DNA of 64,000 bases from Symbiodinium natans (lineage: Eukaryota > Sar > Dinophyceae > Suessiales > Symbiodiniaceae): the NCBI GenBank assembly GCA_905221605.1, contig CAJNDS010000047.1:1-64000 (forward strand), in the 5' to 3' direction. The first letter of the stretch is position 1. Each line of letters begins with the position of its first letter. The notes under the pieces are model-generated. The model made no database searches. It was given only the letters and a program-made list of their open reading frames with translations, and had not been told where the DNA came from. Positions 52,337 through 63,742 of this stretch are shown in pieces. Position numbers and translations under genes: made by a program.

Positions 52337-52438
52337 TTGGGATGTTCCCCCTTATACTAACAGTCCTTAAGAGGGATTATAGTCAGGGGGTACTATAACC
52401 CCCATTAAGGACTGCTAGTAGAAGGAGGAACATCCCAA
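52337..52438. mobile_element. MITE-like element, family M1
   Basis: Near-perfect palindrome: TTGGGATGTTCCCCC start, GGAGGAACATCCCAA end, CAGTCCTTAA and TTAAGGACTG inside. Confidence 0.85.
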
Positions 52439-53070
52439 GACAAATATCCGAAAAGGGCTACCCTAAACCCTGAACCCTCTCAAACGACAATACCAATCCT
52501 ACCGAGTGAAAAGCCTCATCGGATGATGTCAGGGCCGTATCTTGCCTTGGGGGCGAACGAGGGGCTAGTATAGCTGCCCAAAACGCTCATACTGCCGAAT
52601 CAATCCCTAAACCCTAAACCCTAAAACCCTAAACCCTAAAACGCTAAAACCCTAAAACCCTAAAACCCTAAAACCCTGAACCCTAAACCCTGGGCATTGC
52701 TTGGGATGACCCCCCCCCCCCCCCACCTAAATTGCAGTCAAGGTGCCAAGCTTCGGAGGAAGCCGATGACCAGGTTCTGACGGGGCTTCGACGCCCTAAA
52801 CCCTATGCCCGAAACCCCACACCCTAACCCTAAACCCCGAACCCTAAACCCTGAATAAATCCCACACCCGAAGCCCCAAACCCTAATCCCTAAACCCGAC
52901 ACCACCCCGAGAGCCTAAACCCCTATGCGGCCTCTGGGTCTGTTGGGCGTTTGGGTTTAGGGTTTAGGGTTTAGGGTTTAGCTTTGGGGAGTTTCTGGCA
53001 GGCCCCCGGCTCATTTGTAACTGGCAGATAACGCTGCAATCGAGGGGCTTTTCGGTTTTCGTGCTTAGGG

Positions 53071-53235
53071 TTGGGATGCTCCCCCTTTTACCCCAAACCC
53101 CAAACCCCAAACCCCAAACCCTAAACCCTAAACCCTAAACCCTAAACCCTAAACCCTAGCAGTCCTTTATAACTAGGGGGTTATAAGAGGGGGCACTAGA
53201 ATCCCCATTATTCGTATAAGGGGTACCATCCCCAA
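53071..53235. mobile_element. M1 element interrupted by a telomeric array
   Basis: Starts TTGGGATGCTCCCCC, resumes AGCAGTCCTTTATAA at 53158 and ends ATAAGGGGTACCATCCCC. Bases 53091-53157 are CCCCAAA and CCCTAAA units absent from the other copies. Confidence 0.8.
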
Positions 53236-54360
53236 GCTTCGGGTTTTCAAGTTGAGGTCTGGGCTTGGGTTGTGTAGGGTAAGAAAATTAGGTGCAAGCG
53301 CTGAGGGTTTGGGGTTCTGTCCTGAAGAGCAAAACCTTGTGCAGCCGGAACGCTGTTTAAGGTTTAGGGTATGGGGTTGTAGGGTTTGGGGTTTGGGGTT
53401 TGGGGTTTAGAGTTTAGAGTTTGGGTTTCAGGCGGGGGGGGGGGTTTAGCGCTTGGGGTTTGGGGGTGAATATAGGGATTTGGGGTTTGAAACCCTAAAC
53501 CCTAAACCCTAAACTCTAAACCCTAAACCCTAAACCCTAAACCCATCAGGCCCAGGGTTCATTCCTTTCAGGTTCCAATCCCCTTTGACTGCCCCGGGGT
53601 TGCCGGCCTGGCAGAAGTGATGTTCAGACCCTAAACCCTGGACCCTAAACCCAAAAAACTCCAAACTCCAAACCCTAAACCCTAAACCCTAAACTCTAAA
53701 CCCCAAACCCTAAACCCTAAACCTTGCGGAGCTGGACCTGCCATTCGTGTATCGTCGCGGCGCAGCGGAGCGTCCTCGTTTCGCCTGTCGTTTCTGCTTA
53801 GGGTCTTAGGGTTTCACGGTTTAGGATTTTAGGGTTAGAGGGGAAGGGTTTTAGGGTGTAGGGTTTAGAACTTCAGTGGGTCAGGGGTTGAGGGTGATGT
53901 CATCCGAGCTTGAAGCAAAAAGTTGGCAGAGTGTCTTGGCAAGCGAGTTGGGGGAATTAAGCCTAAACCCTAAACCCTAAACCCCAAAAGCGTACAACCC
54001 CCAAACCCTGAACCCTAAACCCTAAACGCTAAACCCTAAACCCCAAACTACGACTGAATCAGAGAAACATCCAGCAGGCGTTACTGCCAGCAGCTGGTTC
54101 CGTCTGGAGGTTCTCCAGTTCTGGGTGGGCTGAGGTTTAGGGTTTAGGATTTAGGGTTTAGGGTTTGGGGTTGAGGGTTTGGGAGTAGGGTTTGGGGTGT
54201 AGGCTCAGGGCTTAAGGACTTATAGGTCTTAAGCTCAATCAGCCAAGAGTCGTGTGTGGCCGCAGGATGTCTTGAGATTGTCCCTGAGGCCGTCCCAATC
54301 CTGACAGGGTGCACCTACCTCTTAGGGTTTAGGGTTTAGGGTTGCCTTAGGTCTACTAAA

Positions 54361-54440
54361 CCCAGAGTAACCTAGCAACAAAAAAGGGTGCACTTCTTGT
54401 GATAAGGGAACCTAAAGCCCTCAAAAAGGGGAATCAAGGC
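54361..54440. mobile_element. Degenerate M2 element
   Basis: CCCAGAGTAACCTAG, AAAAAGGGTGC and CAAAAAGGGGAAT are shared with the full copies; right terminus lost. Confidence 0.5.
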
Positions 54441-54696
54441 CTAAGCTGGTCTAAAGCCTAAACCCTAAACCCTAAACCCTAAACCCTAAACCCTAAAGGG
54501 CTTTGGTACTTGGGCTTAGGATTTTCGACTCTGCGAACGCCGTAAGCCAAAAAGCCCTCAAGCCCCAGAGCCGCCCCAGAAGCCCCAAAGCCGCCCCAAA
54601 TCCCTCATACCCCAAACCCTAAATAAACCCTAAACCCTAAATAAACCCTAAACCCTAAACCCTAAACCCTAAACCCTAAACCCTAAACCCTAAATC

Positions 54697-54764
54697 AAGC
54701 CCAGCTTCAAGGACAGGCAAGTCCACGTTGACGCAGTCATGGTTGGGAAAAGGCTCCTGGCTGC
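54697..54764 (-). CDS. Exon, unrecognised
   Basis: Acceptor CTCCCTAG. Reads SQEPFPNHDCVNVDLPVLEA then GLD. The donor could be GT or GC within the last codons, so the left edge is approximate. Confidence 0.5.
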
Positions 54765-56435
54765 CTAGGGAGCGGCTTTCTGCTGAGATTGTAGGGTTTA
54801 GGGTTTAGGGTTAGGGTTTAGGGTTTAGGGTTTAGGGTTTAGGGTTTAGGGTTTAGGGTTTAGGGTTTAGGGTTTAGGGTTTAGGGTTTAGGGTTTAGGG
54901 TTTAGGGTTTAGGGTTTAGGGGTACAAGACTTTGGGGGGTTTCAGGGTTTGAGGGTCTGAGGGTTTGCAACTCAAGGGCCTTGAGGGCGTAGGGGGGGCT
55001 TTGGGAATAACAGGCTTTGTGCATTCTCGGCATCTCGGGTGTGTTGAAAGCTATCTAGAGGGCTTAGGGCTTAGGGTTTAGGGTTTAGGGTTTAGGGTTT
55101 AGGGTTTAGGGTTTAGGGTTTAGGGTTTAGGGTTTAGGGTTTAGGGTTTAGGGTTTAGGGCTTAGGGTGGAGGATTTCAAACAGCAAAAGCTTCAAGTTT
55201 CGGATCGTTGCTTTTTGTTGAGGTCACAGGCGAAGGGGACCCCGCCCCCCAATTGGCTTAGGGTTTAGGGCCCCCCGGTGCTCTGTACACCCTACGCTGT
55301 TCTCGAAAAGCTGAAGCCAGCCCACCCTCTACCGCACCAACCACAGCACCTTAAACCCCGCACCGCGCAAGCCCGCACAACTCTATAGGGTTGGTTACGT
55401 TATAGGGCAACCTTGAACCAACACAAAGGGCAAAAGGGTACCACTTGGCTACCACGGGTTTAGAGGGATAAAGTTGAAACTTTCGACCCTGAACTTTCAA
55501 ACCCTCACGGGGTTTCACGGTTTAGGGTTTAGAATCGAGGGGATATGATTAGGGAGACCCTTGGGGATATAGACCCTCTGAATAAGGTCCCTGTTTAAGA
55601 GAGCCAGAAGAGGGTCAAGAAGGGTTCCCGTTTAAGGGTCCCCCTTATCTAGGCTGCCCAGTAACCTAGGCTTAAAAAGGGTGCCCTTTTTGGCTTAAAG
55701 GGGTTTATAAAGGAACCTAAACCCCCCAAAAAGGGAATAAGGGTACTACTGGGCATCCTAGTTATCCTACCCAGGAGAATCAGGGTTTAGGGTTTTGAGG
55801 TTAGAGTGCACATCTAGGGGGCGTGGGGGGCCGCTTTTCCTTAGAGTTAGATTGTTCTCTTTTAGGCTTGAGAGCTCTGCCTTCCCGTCAGCCCTAAGCC
55901 CTGGAGCCTAAACCCTAAACCCTAAACCCTAAACCCTAAACCCTAAACCCTAAACCCTAAACCCTAAACCCTAAACCCTAAACCCTAAACCCTAAACCCT
56001 AAACCCTAAACTCCCCGAACAAAAGGGGGCTTCTTGTTGGAGGTGTTGGAGGCCTGTGAGATCCAAGAAGATTCGGTCATAAACCCCAAACCCGAAACCC
56101 TTGACCTTAAACCCTGGATGCTAAACCTGATCCAAAAACGGCCACAGCCGGGAGGAGCCAAAAACCCCTAAACCCTAAACTTAAACCCTGAACCCTAATC
56201 CCCAAACCCTAAACCCTAAACCCTGAACCCTAATCCCCAAACCCTAAACACTAAACCCTGTAAACCCTGAACCCTAAACCCTTAACCCTAAACCCCAAAC
56301 CCTTAACCCTAAACCCTGAACCCTAAACCCTAAACCCTTAACCCTTAACCCTAAACCCTTAACCCTAAACCCCAAACCCTAAACCCTAAACTCTAAACCC
56401 TTAACCCTAAAACCCTGAAGTCCCAATGTTGGGAC
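54765..56435. other. Repeat-dominated stretch
   Basis: Contains the longest TTTAGGG arrays (54789-54920 and 55068-55165), a CCCTAAA array (55908-56010), a partial M2 palindrome (55382-55457) and degenerate CCTTAACCCTAAA blocks. No exon called. Confidence 0.5.
55649..55762. mobile_element. MITE-like element, family M2
   Basis: CTAGGCTGCCCAGTAACC to GGTACTACTGGGCATCCTAG; best-preserved copy. Confidence 0.85.
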
Positions 56436-56491
56436 CCAGATGGAGCTCGGCTGCTGTTGCCCGGCCAGTCGCTCCAGATGGCGGCCAACTC
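56436..56491 (-). CDS. Exon, unrecognised
   Basis: Acceptor TTTTCGAG, donor TCTGG/GTCCCA. Reads ELAAIWSDWPGNSSRAPS. Left CCCTAAA-type, right TTTAGGG. Confidence 0.55.
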
Positions 56492-56574
56492 CTCGAAAAG
56501 GGGGGTAGGGTTTAGGGTTTAGGGTTTAGGGTTTAGGGTTTAGGGTTTGGGGTTTAGGGTTTAGGGTTTAGGGT

Positions 56575-56606
<32 letters not shown>

Positions 56607-57563
56607 GGTTTAGGGTTTAGGGTTTGGGGTTTGGGGTTTGGGGTTTGGGGTTTGGGGTTTGGGGTTTAGGGCTTCCATCAAGGTATTGAGGGCTTTAAGG
56701 GTTTTTGAGGGTTTGGGGTTTAGGGTTAGGGGTTTAAGCTTAAGAGTTTAAGGGTTGAGGGTATTAGCGCATTAGGGTTTTGGGGGTTGACGGGCTGTAG
56801 GACGATTTTCGGGTTCTGGGAAGCGTTTCACAAACATGAACCACCCGAAGTGACACCAAGCTGGAAAACTCCGTCTGTCAGCCCGGAATCCAACATGCCT
56901 TGGTTTAGGATTTAGGGTTTAGGGTTTAGGGTTTAGGGTTCAGGGTTTAGGGTTTAGGGTTTAGGGTTTAGGGCTAACATGCCTTGGGTGCAGGCTTATG
57001 GCTTTATAGAGTTCAAGGTTAGGGTTTAGCGTTTAGGGTATACCGATTGGGCTTCAGCTTTAAGGTTTCAGGCTTAGACAGAACAGCACGGGCATACAAT
57101 GAGTTCACTGATGCATACTCATGCTGCATACCCTCTTAGATTATGAGTTAGCATGTCATACCAGAGACCAAAAAGTTCCCAAAGTCCTCAAAGCCCCCAA
57201 AAACACCAAAGCCCTATAGACCCTAAACCCCAAACCCTACACCCTAAAACCCCAACTCCTACACCCCAAACCCCAAATACCCCATACCCTATACCCTAAA
57301 CCCCAAACCCTAAACCCTAAACCCCGCAAACCCTTAAACTAGAAGGCCCGAACTCTCAAGCCGGGTTCCCCGCCAGCGTCGGTGACGAAAAGGCCCAGGC
57401 CGTCATGGCTTCAGGGTTTTAGGGTTTCGGGTTTCTGGTTAGGGTTTAGGGTTTAGGGTTTAGGGTTTAAGGGTTTAGGGTTTAGGGTTTAGGGTTTAGG
57501 GTTAGGGTTTAGGGTTTAGGGTTTAGGGCTTAGGGCTTAGGGCTTAGGGTTTCAGCGTTCTGT

Positions 57564-57660
57564 AGGGGATCCGAGGTATGGGCCCTTAATTGGTTTGGGT
57601 CCCTTGTTATATAGCCCTTATATACACGACATATAATAAGGGCAAATACTTCGGATCCCC
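57564..57660. mobile_element. MITE-like palindrome related to M4
   Basis: GGGGATCCGAGGTATGGGCC and ATACTTCGGATCCCC flank a centre with repeated TATA motifs. Confidence 0.6.
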
Positions 57661-58253
57661 ATACGAGAAATGTAAGGAACCACACCAAGGACCCATGGGT
57701 CCAACCTTAGATTTTGGGGTTTTAGGGCTAAACCCTAAACCCTAAACCCTAAACCCTAAACCCTAAACCCTAAACCCTAAACCCTAAACCCTAAACCCTA
57801 AACCCTAAGCCCTTGCAGGGTGATGGGGTTCCAGTTTCTGGCGCGCCTAACCAGCCATAAAGCGTATGATCTTGGTTTTTAGGGTTCTAGGGTTTTGGGG
57901 TTCAGGGTTTTCGGGCTGGGGGTCTAGGGTTCTATGGTTTAGGCTTTAGAGTTTGGGGTTGAGGGTTTGGGGTTCAGGGTCGGGGCCCTTGTAAGCTAGG
58001 AGTAGAATGCTTGCCGAATGGAGCGGTTTTCTAAGGGAACTGACCTGAAAGGACGGAGCAACAAGGGCACAACAGGGATGCACTAGTTGTGGAGGGGTGT
58101 AGTATATAACCCTAAACGCGAAACCCTAAACCCTATACTAAACCCTAAACCCTGAGCGTTTGGGCTCGAGTCCAAGATTGTGTGTTGGGAGAGTTGGTGT
58201 TGAGCTTTCCTTCCAACACCCCCAAAAATTCTGCAGTTCTCTATTGCCTCACA

Positions 58254-58347
58254 TTGGGATGTTCCCCAGTCCTTAATAAGGATTACGGATAATGGGAGGT
58301 ACTAGAATCCCGATTAAGGATTGTTGGCATAAGGGGCAACATCCCAA
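58254..58347. mobile_element. MITE-like element, family M1
   Basis: TTGGGATGTTCCCC start, GGGGCAACATCCCAA end; a short deletion near the left end. Confidence 0.8.
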
Positions 58348-59014
58348 ACCTCAGTTCAAGAAGACAAAAAAATGCATTGACATCAACCCCCCCCCTCCCC
58401 TTTCGGGTTTAGAACTTAGGGAGGGCGCTGGCACCTCTGGGTAAGCATTCGTCAGCAGCCACCCTAAACCCCCCTCGGCTTCAAAACCCTCAACAACTCT
58501 TTAGCCCTAAGCCCTGAACCAAACACCCCCCAGCCCTAAACCCTAAACCCTAAACCCCTAAACCCCTAAACCCCTAAACCCCTAAACCCTAAACCCTAAA
58601 CCCTACATGCTGCCTCAGAGACTTGTTTGGGGGGGGAGGTGTCCTGCTGACAGACAAAGCAGCTCAGTGTTGGAGACTTTCGAGCGCTCGTCGCACGGTC
58701 GATGTGTTGGGAATGCGGTTTGGGGTCCGGTGCTGAGTTTTTTTGGGTTTAGGGTTTAGGGTTTAGGGTTTGGGGTTTAGGGCATAGGATTTAGGGTTGC
58801 AGGCTTGGGGTTTAGGGATTCGTGTGGAGGGCTGAAGGGTGTAGGGTTCAAGGTTTCACAAGTTCGACACTTCATCGCTCAGATTGAGACAATGGGCCCT
58901 CTATGAACCTTGAACTCTTTGCCCCTCAACCAACCTTTCACCTTCCTCAATCCCCACGTCCCAAACCCTAAACCCTAAACCCTAAACCCTAAACCCCATG
59001 GCCCCTTGAACCTT

Positions 59015-59071
59015 TTGGTCATTAGCGCATCTGCCACTGTCAAGGCGGCGCGAAGCAAATCGGGGCGCAGG
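59015..59071 (-). CDS. Exon, unrecognised
   Basis: Pyrimidine tract and acceptor TGCGCAG, then LRPDLLRAALTVADALM. Donor uncertain. Confidence 0.5.
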
Positions 59072-59478
59072 CTGCGCAGGCGAAGGTGTGGAGATTGAGT
59101 CGGTTTAGGGTTTAGGGTTTAGGGTTTAGGGTTTTGGGCTCAAGGGGGGTTTGGGGTTTAGGGGGTCCAGGGATTGGGGGGTTCAGGGTGTAGGGCTCGA
59201 GGGGTTTAGGGTTTAGGGTTGAGGGTTGAGGGTTGAGGGAAATACGGTTGAGGCGAAAACTTTTCTACCCAATCCGCAAGACCACTGAGGCAGCCCGATT
59301 CGAGTAGGAGGACCCTGAAACCCCAAACCCTAAACCCTGAACCCTAAACCCTAAACCCTAAACCCTAAACCCTAACCCTAAACCCTACACCCTAAACCCT
59401 AAACCCTAAACCTAACCCCAAACCCCAAACCCTAAACCCTAAACCCTAAACCCTAATCCAAGACCCCGACTCCTCCAC

Positions 59479-59526
59479 CTTGCACAGCAGCAGTCGGTAT
59501 TTTCCCTCTGGGAGACAGTCCTCTAA
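59479..59526 (-). CDS. Exon, unrecognised
   Basis: Acceptor CGGCAAG, donor CAAG/GTGGAG. 16 codons LEDCLPEGKYRLLLCK; in the case of a later donor it continues VEESGSW. Confidence 0.55.
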
Positions 59527-60613
59527 CTTGCCGCGAGGTTTAGGGTTTAGGGTTTAGGGTGTACAGTATCAAGGGAACCTCTTAGGGGTACGTCCTTGGG
59601 GGGGCACGAGTCTTAATCCCATGAGCGGTTGGGTTTGGGGCTTTGAAGGGTTTCGGGCTTTAGGAGGGTTGGCAAACCCTAAACCCTAACCCCAAACCCC
59701 AAACCCCAAACCCCAAACCCTAACCCTAAACCCTAAACTCTAAACCCCAAATACAAAAGGCAGCCTTTGGGCCGAATGGAACTAGCAACGCTTGACTATT
59801 CGACACAGGGGCCACCGAGCCTCAAAGTGCCTTCGGATCCCCTGGCGGGATGCTGGCTTTGTTTCGGGTCTCCCAAAAGCCCGAAACCCGAAGCCTTAAA
59901 CCCTACAGAGGGGAAACATTAATACACACATGTCCCAAGACTCTAGAGGAGCAAGTGAGAAGACATCTTCCTAGTGAGATGAGACGCCTGGGCTTCTCTC
60001 ACTGCCGGCGGAGAGGTGATCAAAGCAGACCTGCCAGTCAAGCGCCCTGCACCCTAACAGCCCTAAAGCCCTAGACTTACAGGGTTTAGGGTTTGCGGTG
60101 TAGGGTGTAGGGTTCAGGCCCTGACTTTTAACCTCAATCCCTCCCACAATCCACGGCCAGCCACACATGCTTGCGAAGCAGGATGGACCCTACTTGCCTC
60201 AAGCCGCAGCATCTCCCTGTCATACTCGGACCCCTACTAAGGATGTATGCCTAGGAGGTTTCCCTGAATATAGTCCTACTATGGCCGAAATATGTCCGTT
60301 AGAGGATCTTGAAAAAAGGTCCCCCCCCAACTTTCGGAGAACAAGGGAGAATCCCATGAATGCCGCAGCATGCTAAGCACCGGGAGGCCCAAGAACCCGA
60401 GAAACAGAAGTCTCCTGCCAAACGGAGCTGACATATCGCCCCTACGAATGCCCTTCTCAGCATCTCTGGCCAAACCCCTAAACCCCCTAAACCCCCTAAA
60501 GCCCCCGAAACCCCCCTAAGCCCCAAACCCTAAACCCTTAACCCTAAACCCTAAACCCTAAACCCTTAACCCTACACCCTAAACCCCAAACCCTGAACCC
60601 TAAACCTTCGCCC

Positions 60614-60678
60614 CTGATGAAAGATGCCAGGCTCTCACTCCCGTTGGCCGGCGCTCTGTCGTCCATCTCCAGGGGGGC
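60614..60678 (-). CDS. Exon, unrecognised
   Basis: Acceptor GGGTAG, reads APLEMDDRAPANGSESLASF then IR. Donor unclear. Left CCCTAAA-type, right TTTAGGG-type flank. Confidence 0.5.
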
Positions 60679-61460
60679 CTACCCAGGGTTTGTGGTTCAG
60701 AGTGTAAGGTTTAGGGTTTAGGGTTTAGGGTTTAGGGTTTAGGGTTTAGGGTTTAGGGTTGAATTAGAGTGCAGGGTTTGGGGTGCGGGGTTTAACTGAG
60801 CAAATAATAGCAATTCACAGGTCGTTCCTCGCATCTAATCTTTCACAGCAACAGATACTCTCTTGTTGACGTTGCACTTCGCTTTACCTCGTACTTCGGA
60901 TTCTGGCTAAACCCTAAACCCTAAACCCTAAACCCTGTGCTTCAGTTCTCCTGGCCTCGCTTGAGTTCCGTAAGTCTTAAACCCGAAACTCGCAAAAGGA
61001 TGCAAGGACTGGCTTAGGGTTTCGGAATTAGGGTTTGGGGATAAGGGTTTGCGGAAATGGAAGTCATCGACTTGGGTGGGGGGGGGGGGGGGGTAGCCCT
61101 AAGTATTAAACCCAAACTACCCCCTGCACCCTCAGACTCTCAACGGCACGCCCTTGAAGCTCAGTGACCTGAGGGCGTAAAACAACTTAACCACCCAAAC
61201 CGCAAAAGGGAGTCAGGGCTACTCACAAGATAGGGTTTCGGGTTTCGCGTTTAGGGTTTTATTCTTTTCGTAGGGCGCACTTACAAGGACGTAGTGCTAT
61301 AGAATGACCTGCGGCACGGCTAACCACACCGTTTACGAAGTACCCTCAAACCATTCTATCAACATCATCATGAGCAACCCTGCAGCCTAGCATTTCGGGC
61401 TAAGGTCAGGGTCTAGGGGCAACTACAAGTCTGAAGTCTGGGTCCTCGAATCTACGGTGT

Positions 61461-61598
61461 TCTGAAGAACCCCCCCCAAAAAACAAAATCATCCTGTATT
61501 GCCTTTATAAGGAAGAGTATATGCTGTTTGTTTTTTTTTTTTTGGGGGGGGGGGGGGGGGGCGGGGGGGGGGGGGGGGGGTTCTTAAGCAAGTAGTAG
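61461..61598. mobile_element. M5 element with long T/G run
   Basis: GTTCTGAAGAACCCCCC at one end, GGTTCTTAAGCAAGTAGTAG at the other; the interior is extended by T14 and two G runs (61544-61580). Confidence 0.65.
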
Positions 61599-61668
61599 CT
61601 TAGGGTAGGGAAGCTAAACCCCCTGCAAAAACAAAAACGGGAATAAGGGCATTTAGGGCCCCCTAGTC

Positions 61669-61783
61669 TACTATTTACTTAAGAACCCCCCCCACCCCCA
61701 AAAAAAAGACAATCCCTATATTGCCATTACTAGGAAGACATTTTTCTTTGGTTGATATTTGGGGTTCTTCAGCAAATAGTAGT
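61669..61783. mobile_element. MITE-like element, family M5
   Basis: CTACTATTTACTTAAGAACC to GGGTTCTTCAGCAAATAGTAG; a second copy only 70 bp from the previous one. Confidence 0.75.
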
Positions 61784-62459
61784 AATCGTTCAGAAGCCCG
61801 TTATTTGGGCCGGGCCGCCTGTGCCAAGGATGGCGAAGTTGGAAGTCGGAGCTCGTTCAGTTGAATTTTACAGCCTGAGAGATTCATCCCAAGACGGCTT
61901 AGGGTTTTAGGGTTTAGGTTTTAGGGTTTAGGCTTTAGGGTTTAGGGCTTCGGAGTTTAGGACTTAGGGCTTCTTTTGTTTGTTGGGGAGGGGGGGGGGG
62001 CCCTCAGCATGGTAGTTATCAGGGCCCTTCGAGCGGGGAGGGGGGGGGGTTTGAGGGTTTCGAGCGTGTACGGTTTCCGGTGGGGCAAAAGGCGTGTGTA
62101 GGGTTTGCAGTTGCGCCCCAAAACCCTACCTCAACCAACAAGACACCAAAAGCCACCGCACACCCTTGACCCCGAACAAGACACCCTAACCCTGGATCCC
62201 AACACCGCAACGGCTAGTGGAGAGAAAAAGAAGATGCAAGCCCGAAGCCCTAAAACCCTAACACCCTAAAACCCTAACACCCTAAAACCCTAAACCCTAA
62301 ACCCTAAACCCTAAAACCCTAAAACCCTAAACCCTAAACCCTCAGACCCTAAAAGCTCCTCAGGATGCGTTGCGGAGTTCACTTCATGGTTCTGATGTGG
62401 GGAATGGCGGGGATTTGGTGCTACAACTATGAGGTACCTTTATACCCTCATTCCCTACT

Positions 62460-62764
62460 AAGGGTAGTTACATGGGCCCTTGGTATGAACCCTTAAAAGG
62501 ATACCCAGTTCAGACCCCTTATGCACACAAGCTTCCTACCATTTCACCAGGTTTCTAGCATTTCACAGGCGACAAGGACATCAGTCCATAGTGGAAGCGT
62601 TGAATGCTCTAACCCAACACAGGAAAAGCACGGTGCAAGAACATATTGAACACATTGCGTGATGTGGACAACCGCCTGCGCTTGTCATTTGTGGCGGCCA
62701 AATCTCGCTTCTAATACCATTAAAGGAGGTAAGGGACCATATTATGGGCCTGTGCAACTAGCCT
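62460..62764. mobile_element. Longer M4 element
   Basis: AGGGTAGTTACATGGGCCC at the left; ACCATATTATGGGCC and TGTGCAACTAGCCT at the right, with about 200 bp of unique interior. No open frame of note; could be a fuller parent copy of the short M4 palindromes. Confidence 0.5.
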
Positions 62765-62912
62765 CATTCTCTACTGCGATCCAGTAGGTAGAGGGCCCTA
62801 AACCCTAAACCCTAAACCCTAAACCCTAAACCCTAAACCCTAAACCCTAAACCCTAAACCCTAAACCCTAAACCCTAAACCCTAAAGGGAATCCCTTTTC
62901 AAACGCTTCAAC

Positions 62913-62964
62913 CTCGAACTGAGCCCAAGACGACCTTCTCGTGCATCAGGCTCGCGCCGTACCT
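62913..62964 (-). CDS. Exon, unrecognised
   Basis: Acceptor AGAAGAG, donor CGAG/GTTGAA. Reads RYGASLMHEKVVLGSVR. Confidence 0.5.
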
Positions 62965-63698
62965 CTCTTCTTTCATGTATTGTTGGGTGTAGCATGAAGG
63001 GTGTAGAATTTAGGGTTATAATATATCCCTTAGGGTGAAACTTCCTGAAGAAGTCATAGTGTTCTTCACAAAGACAAGTTCTGGAATTATTTGCTCGGGC
63101 CTTGGCATTGAGCGTGGAGGGTTCAGATGCGTTCGAGCTTCTAAACCCAAAATCGCTGAACCCCAGCCCCTAAACCGTTCTCAGCTCAACCCTAAGCCCT
63201 AAGCCCAAACTCCCTGAACCCCCCTAACCCCTAAACCCTGAAGCCAGGAAGGACATCGGCGTGTCATTCCTGGTTCTTCTGCGGGTAATTTCGGGCCTCC
63301 AGGGCTTCGGGGTTAGGACTCGCAGTTCAGGGTTTTGGGATAAGGTTTAAGGACAATTTAGGGTTTAGGGTTTAGGGTGGATTTTGGGTGCAGGCCTGGG
63401 GTTTTGAGCGTAGGCAGGACTTAAGCATCTAAGGTTTGTGGTAACACTGGGACTATCAAGGAGGGATTGAGTGCTTGCTCGGGACCTGCGGGAACCCTGA
63501 TAGGTCTTCTGCTTCGGGGTTTAGGGTTGCGAGTTCGGGGGCGAATCTACATGCAAGCTTGGGGTTTCGTGTTCAGGGCTTCGGGGGACTTGGGGGGGAG
63601 TTTAGGAACCCCAAGAACCCTAAAGCCTAAGCTTTAAACCCTAAACCCTAAACCCTAAACCCTAACCCCTATATTTAAAAGGCGAAGCCCTCTCTTGC

Positions 63699-63742
63699 AG
63701 GGTTAGGCGCTCGTCGTAGTCCTCGATGGACATCCACAGCTC
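63699..63742 (-). CDS. Exon, unrecognised
   Basis: Acceptor CATGGCAG, GC donor CT/GCAAGAG. Reads ELWMSIEDYDERLT. Left CCCTAAA, right TTTAGGG. Confidence 0.55.

Larger units (their letters stand above)
56492..59014. other. Repeat-rich stretch with weak exon candidates
   Basis: Candidate minus-strand islands: 56830-56866 (TEFSSLVSLR), 57358-57415 (MTAWAFSSPTLAGNPA) and 58643-58686 (RSKVSNTELLCLSA). Splice partners are uncertain, so they are not called separately. Confidence 0.35.
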
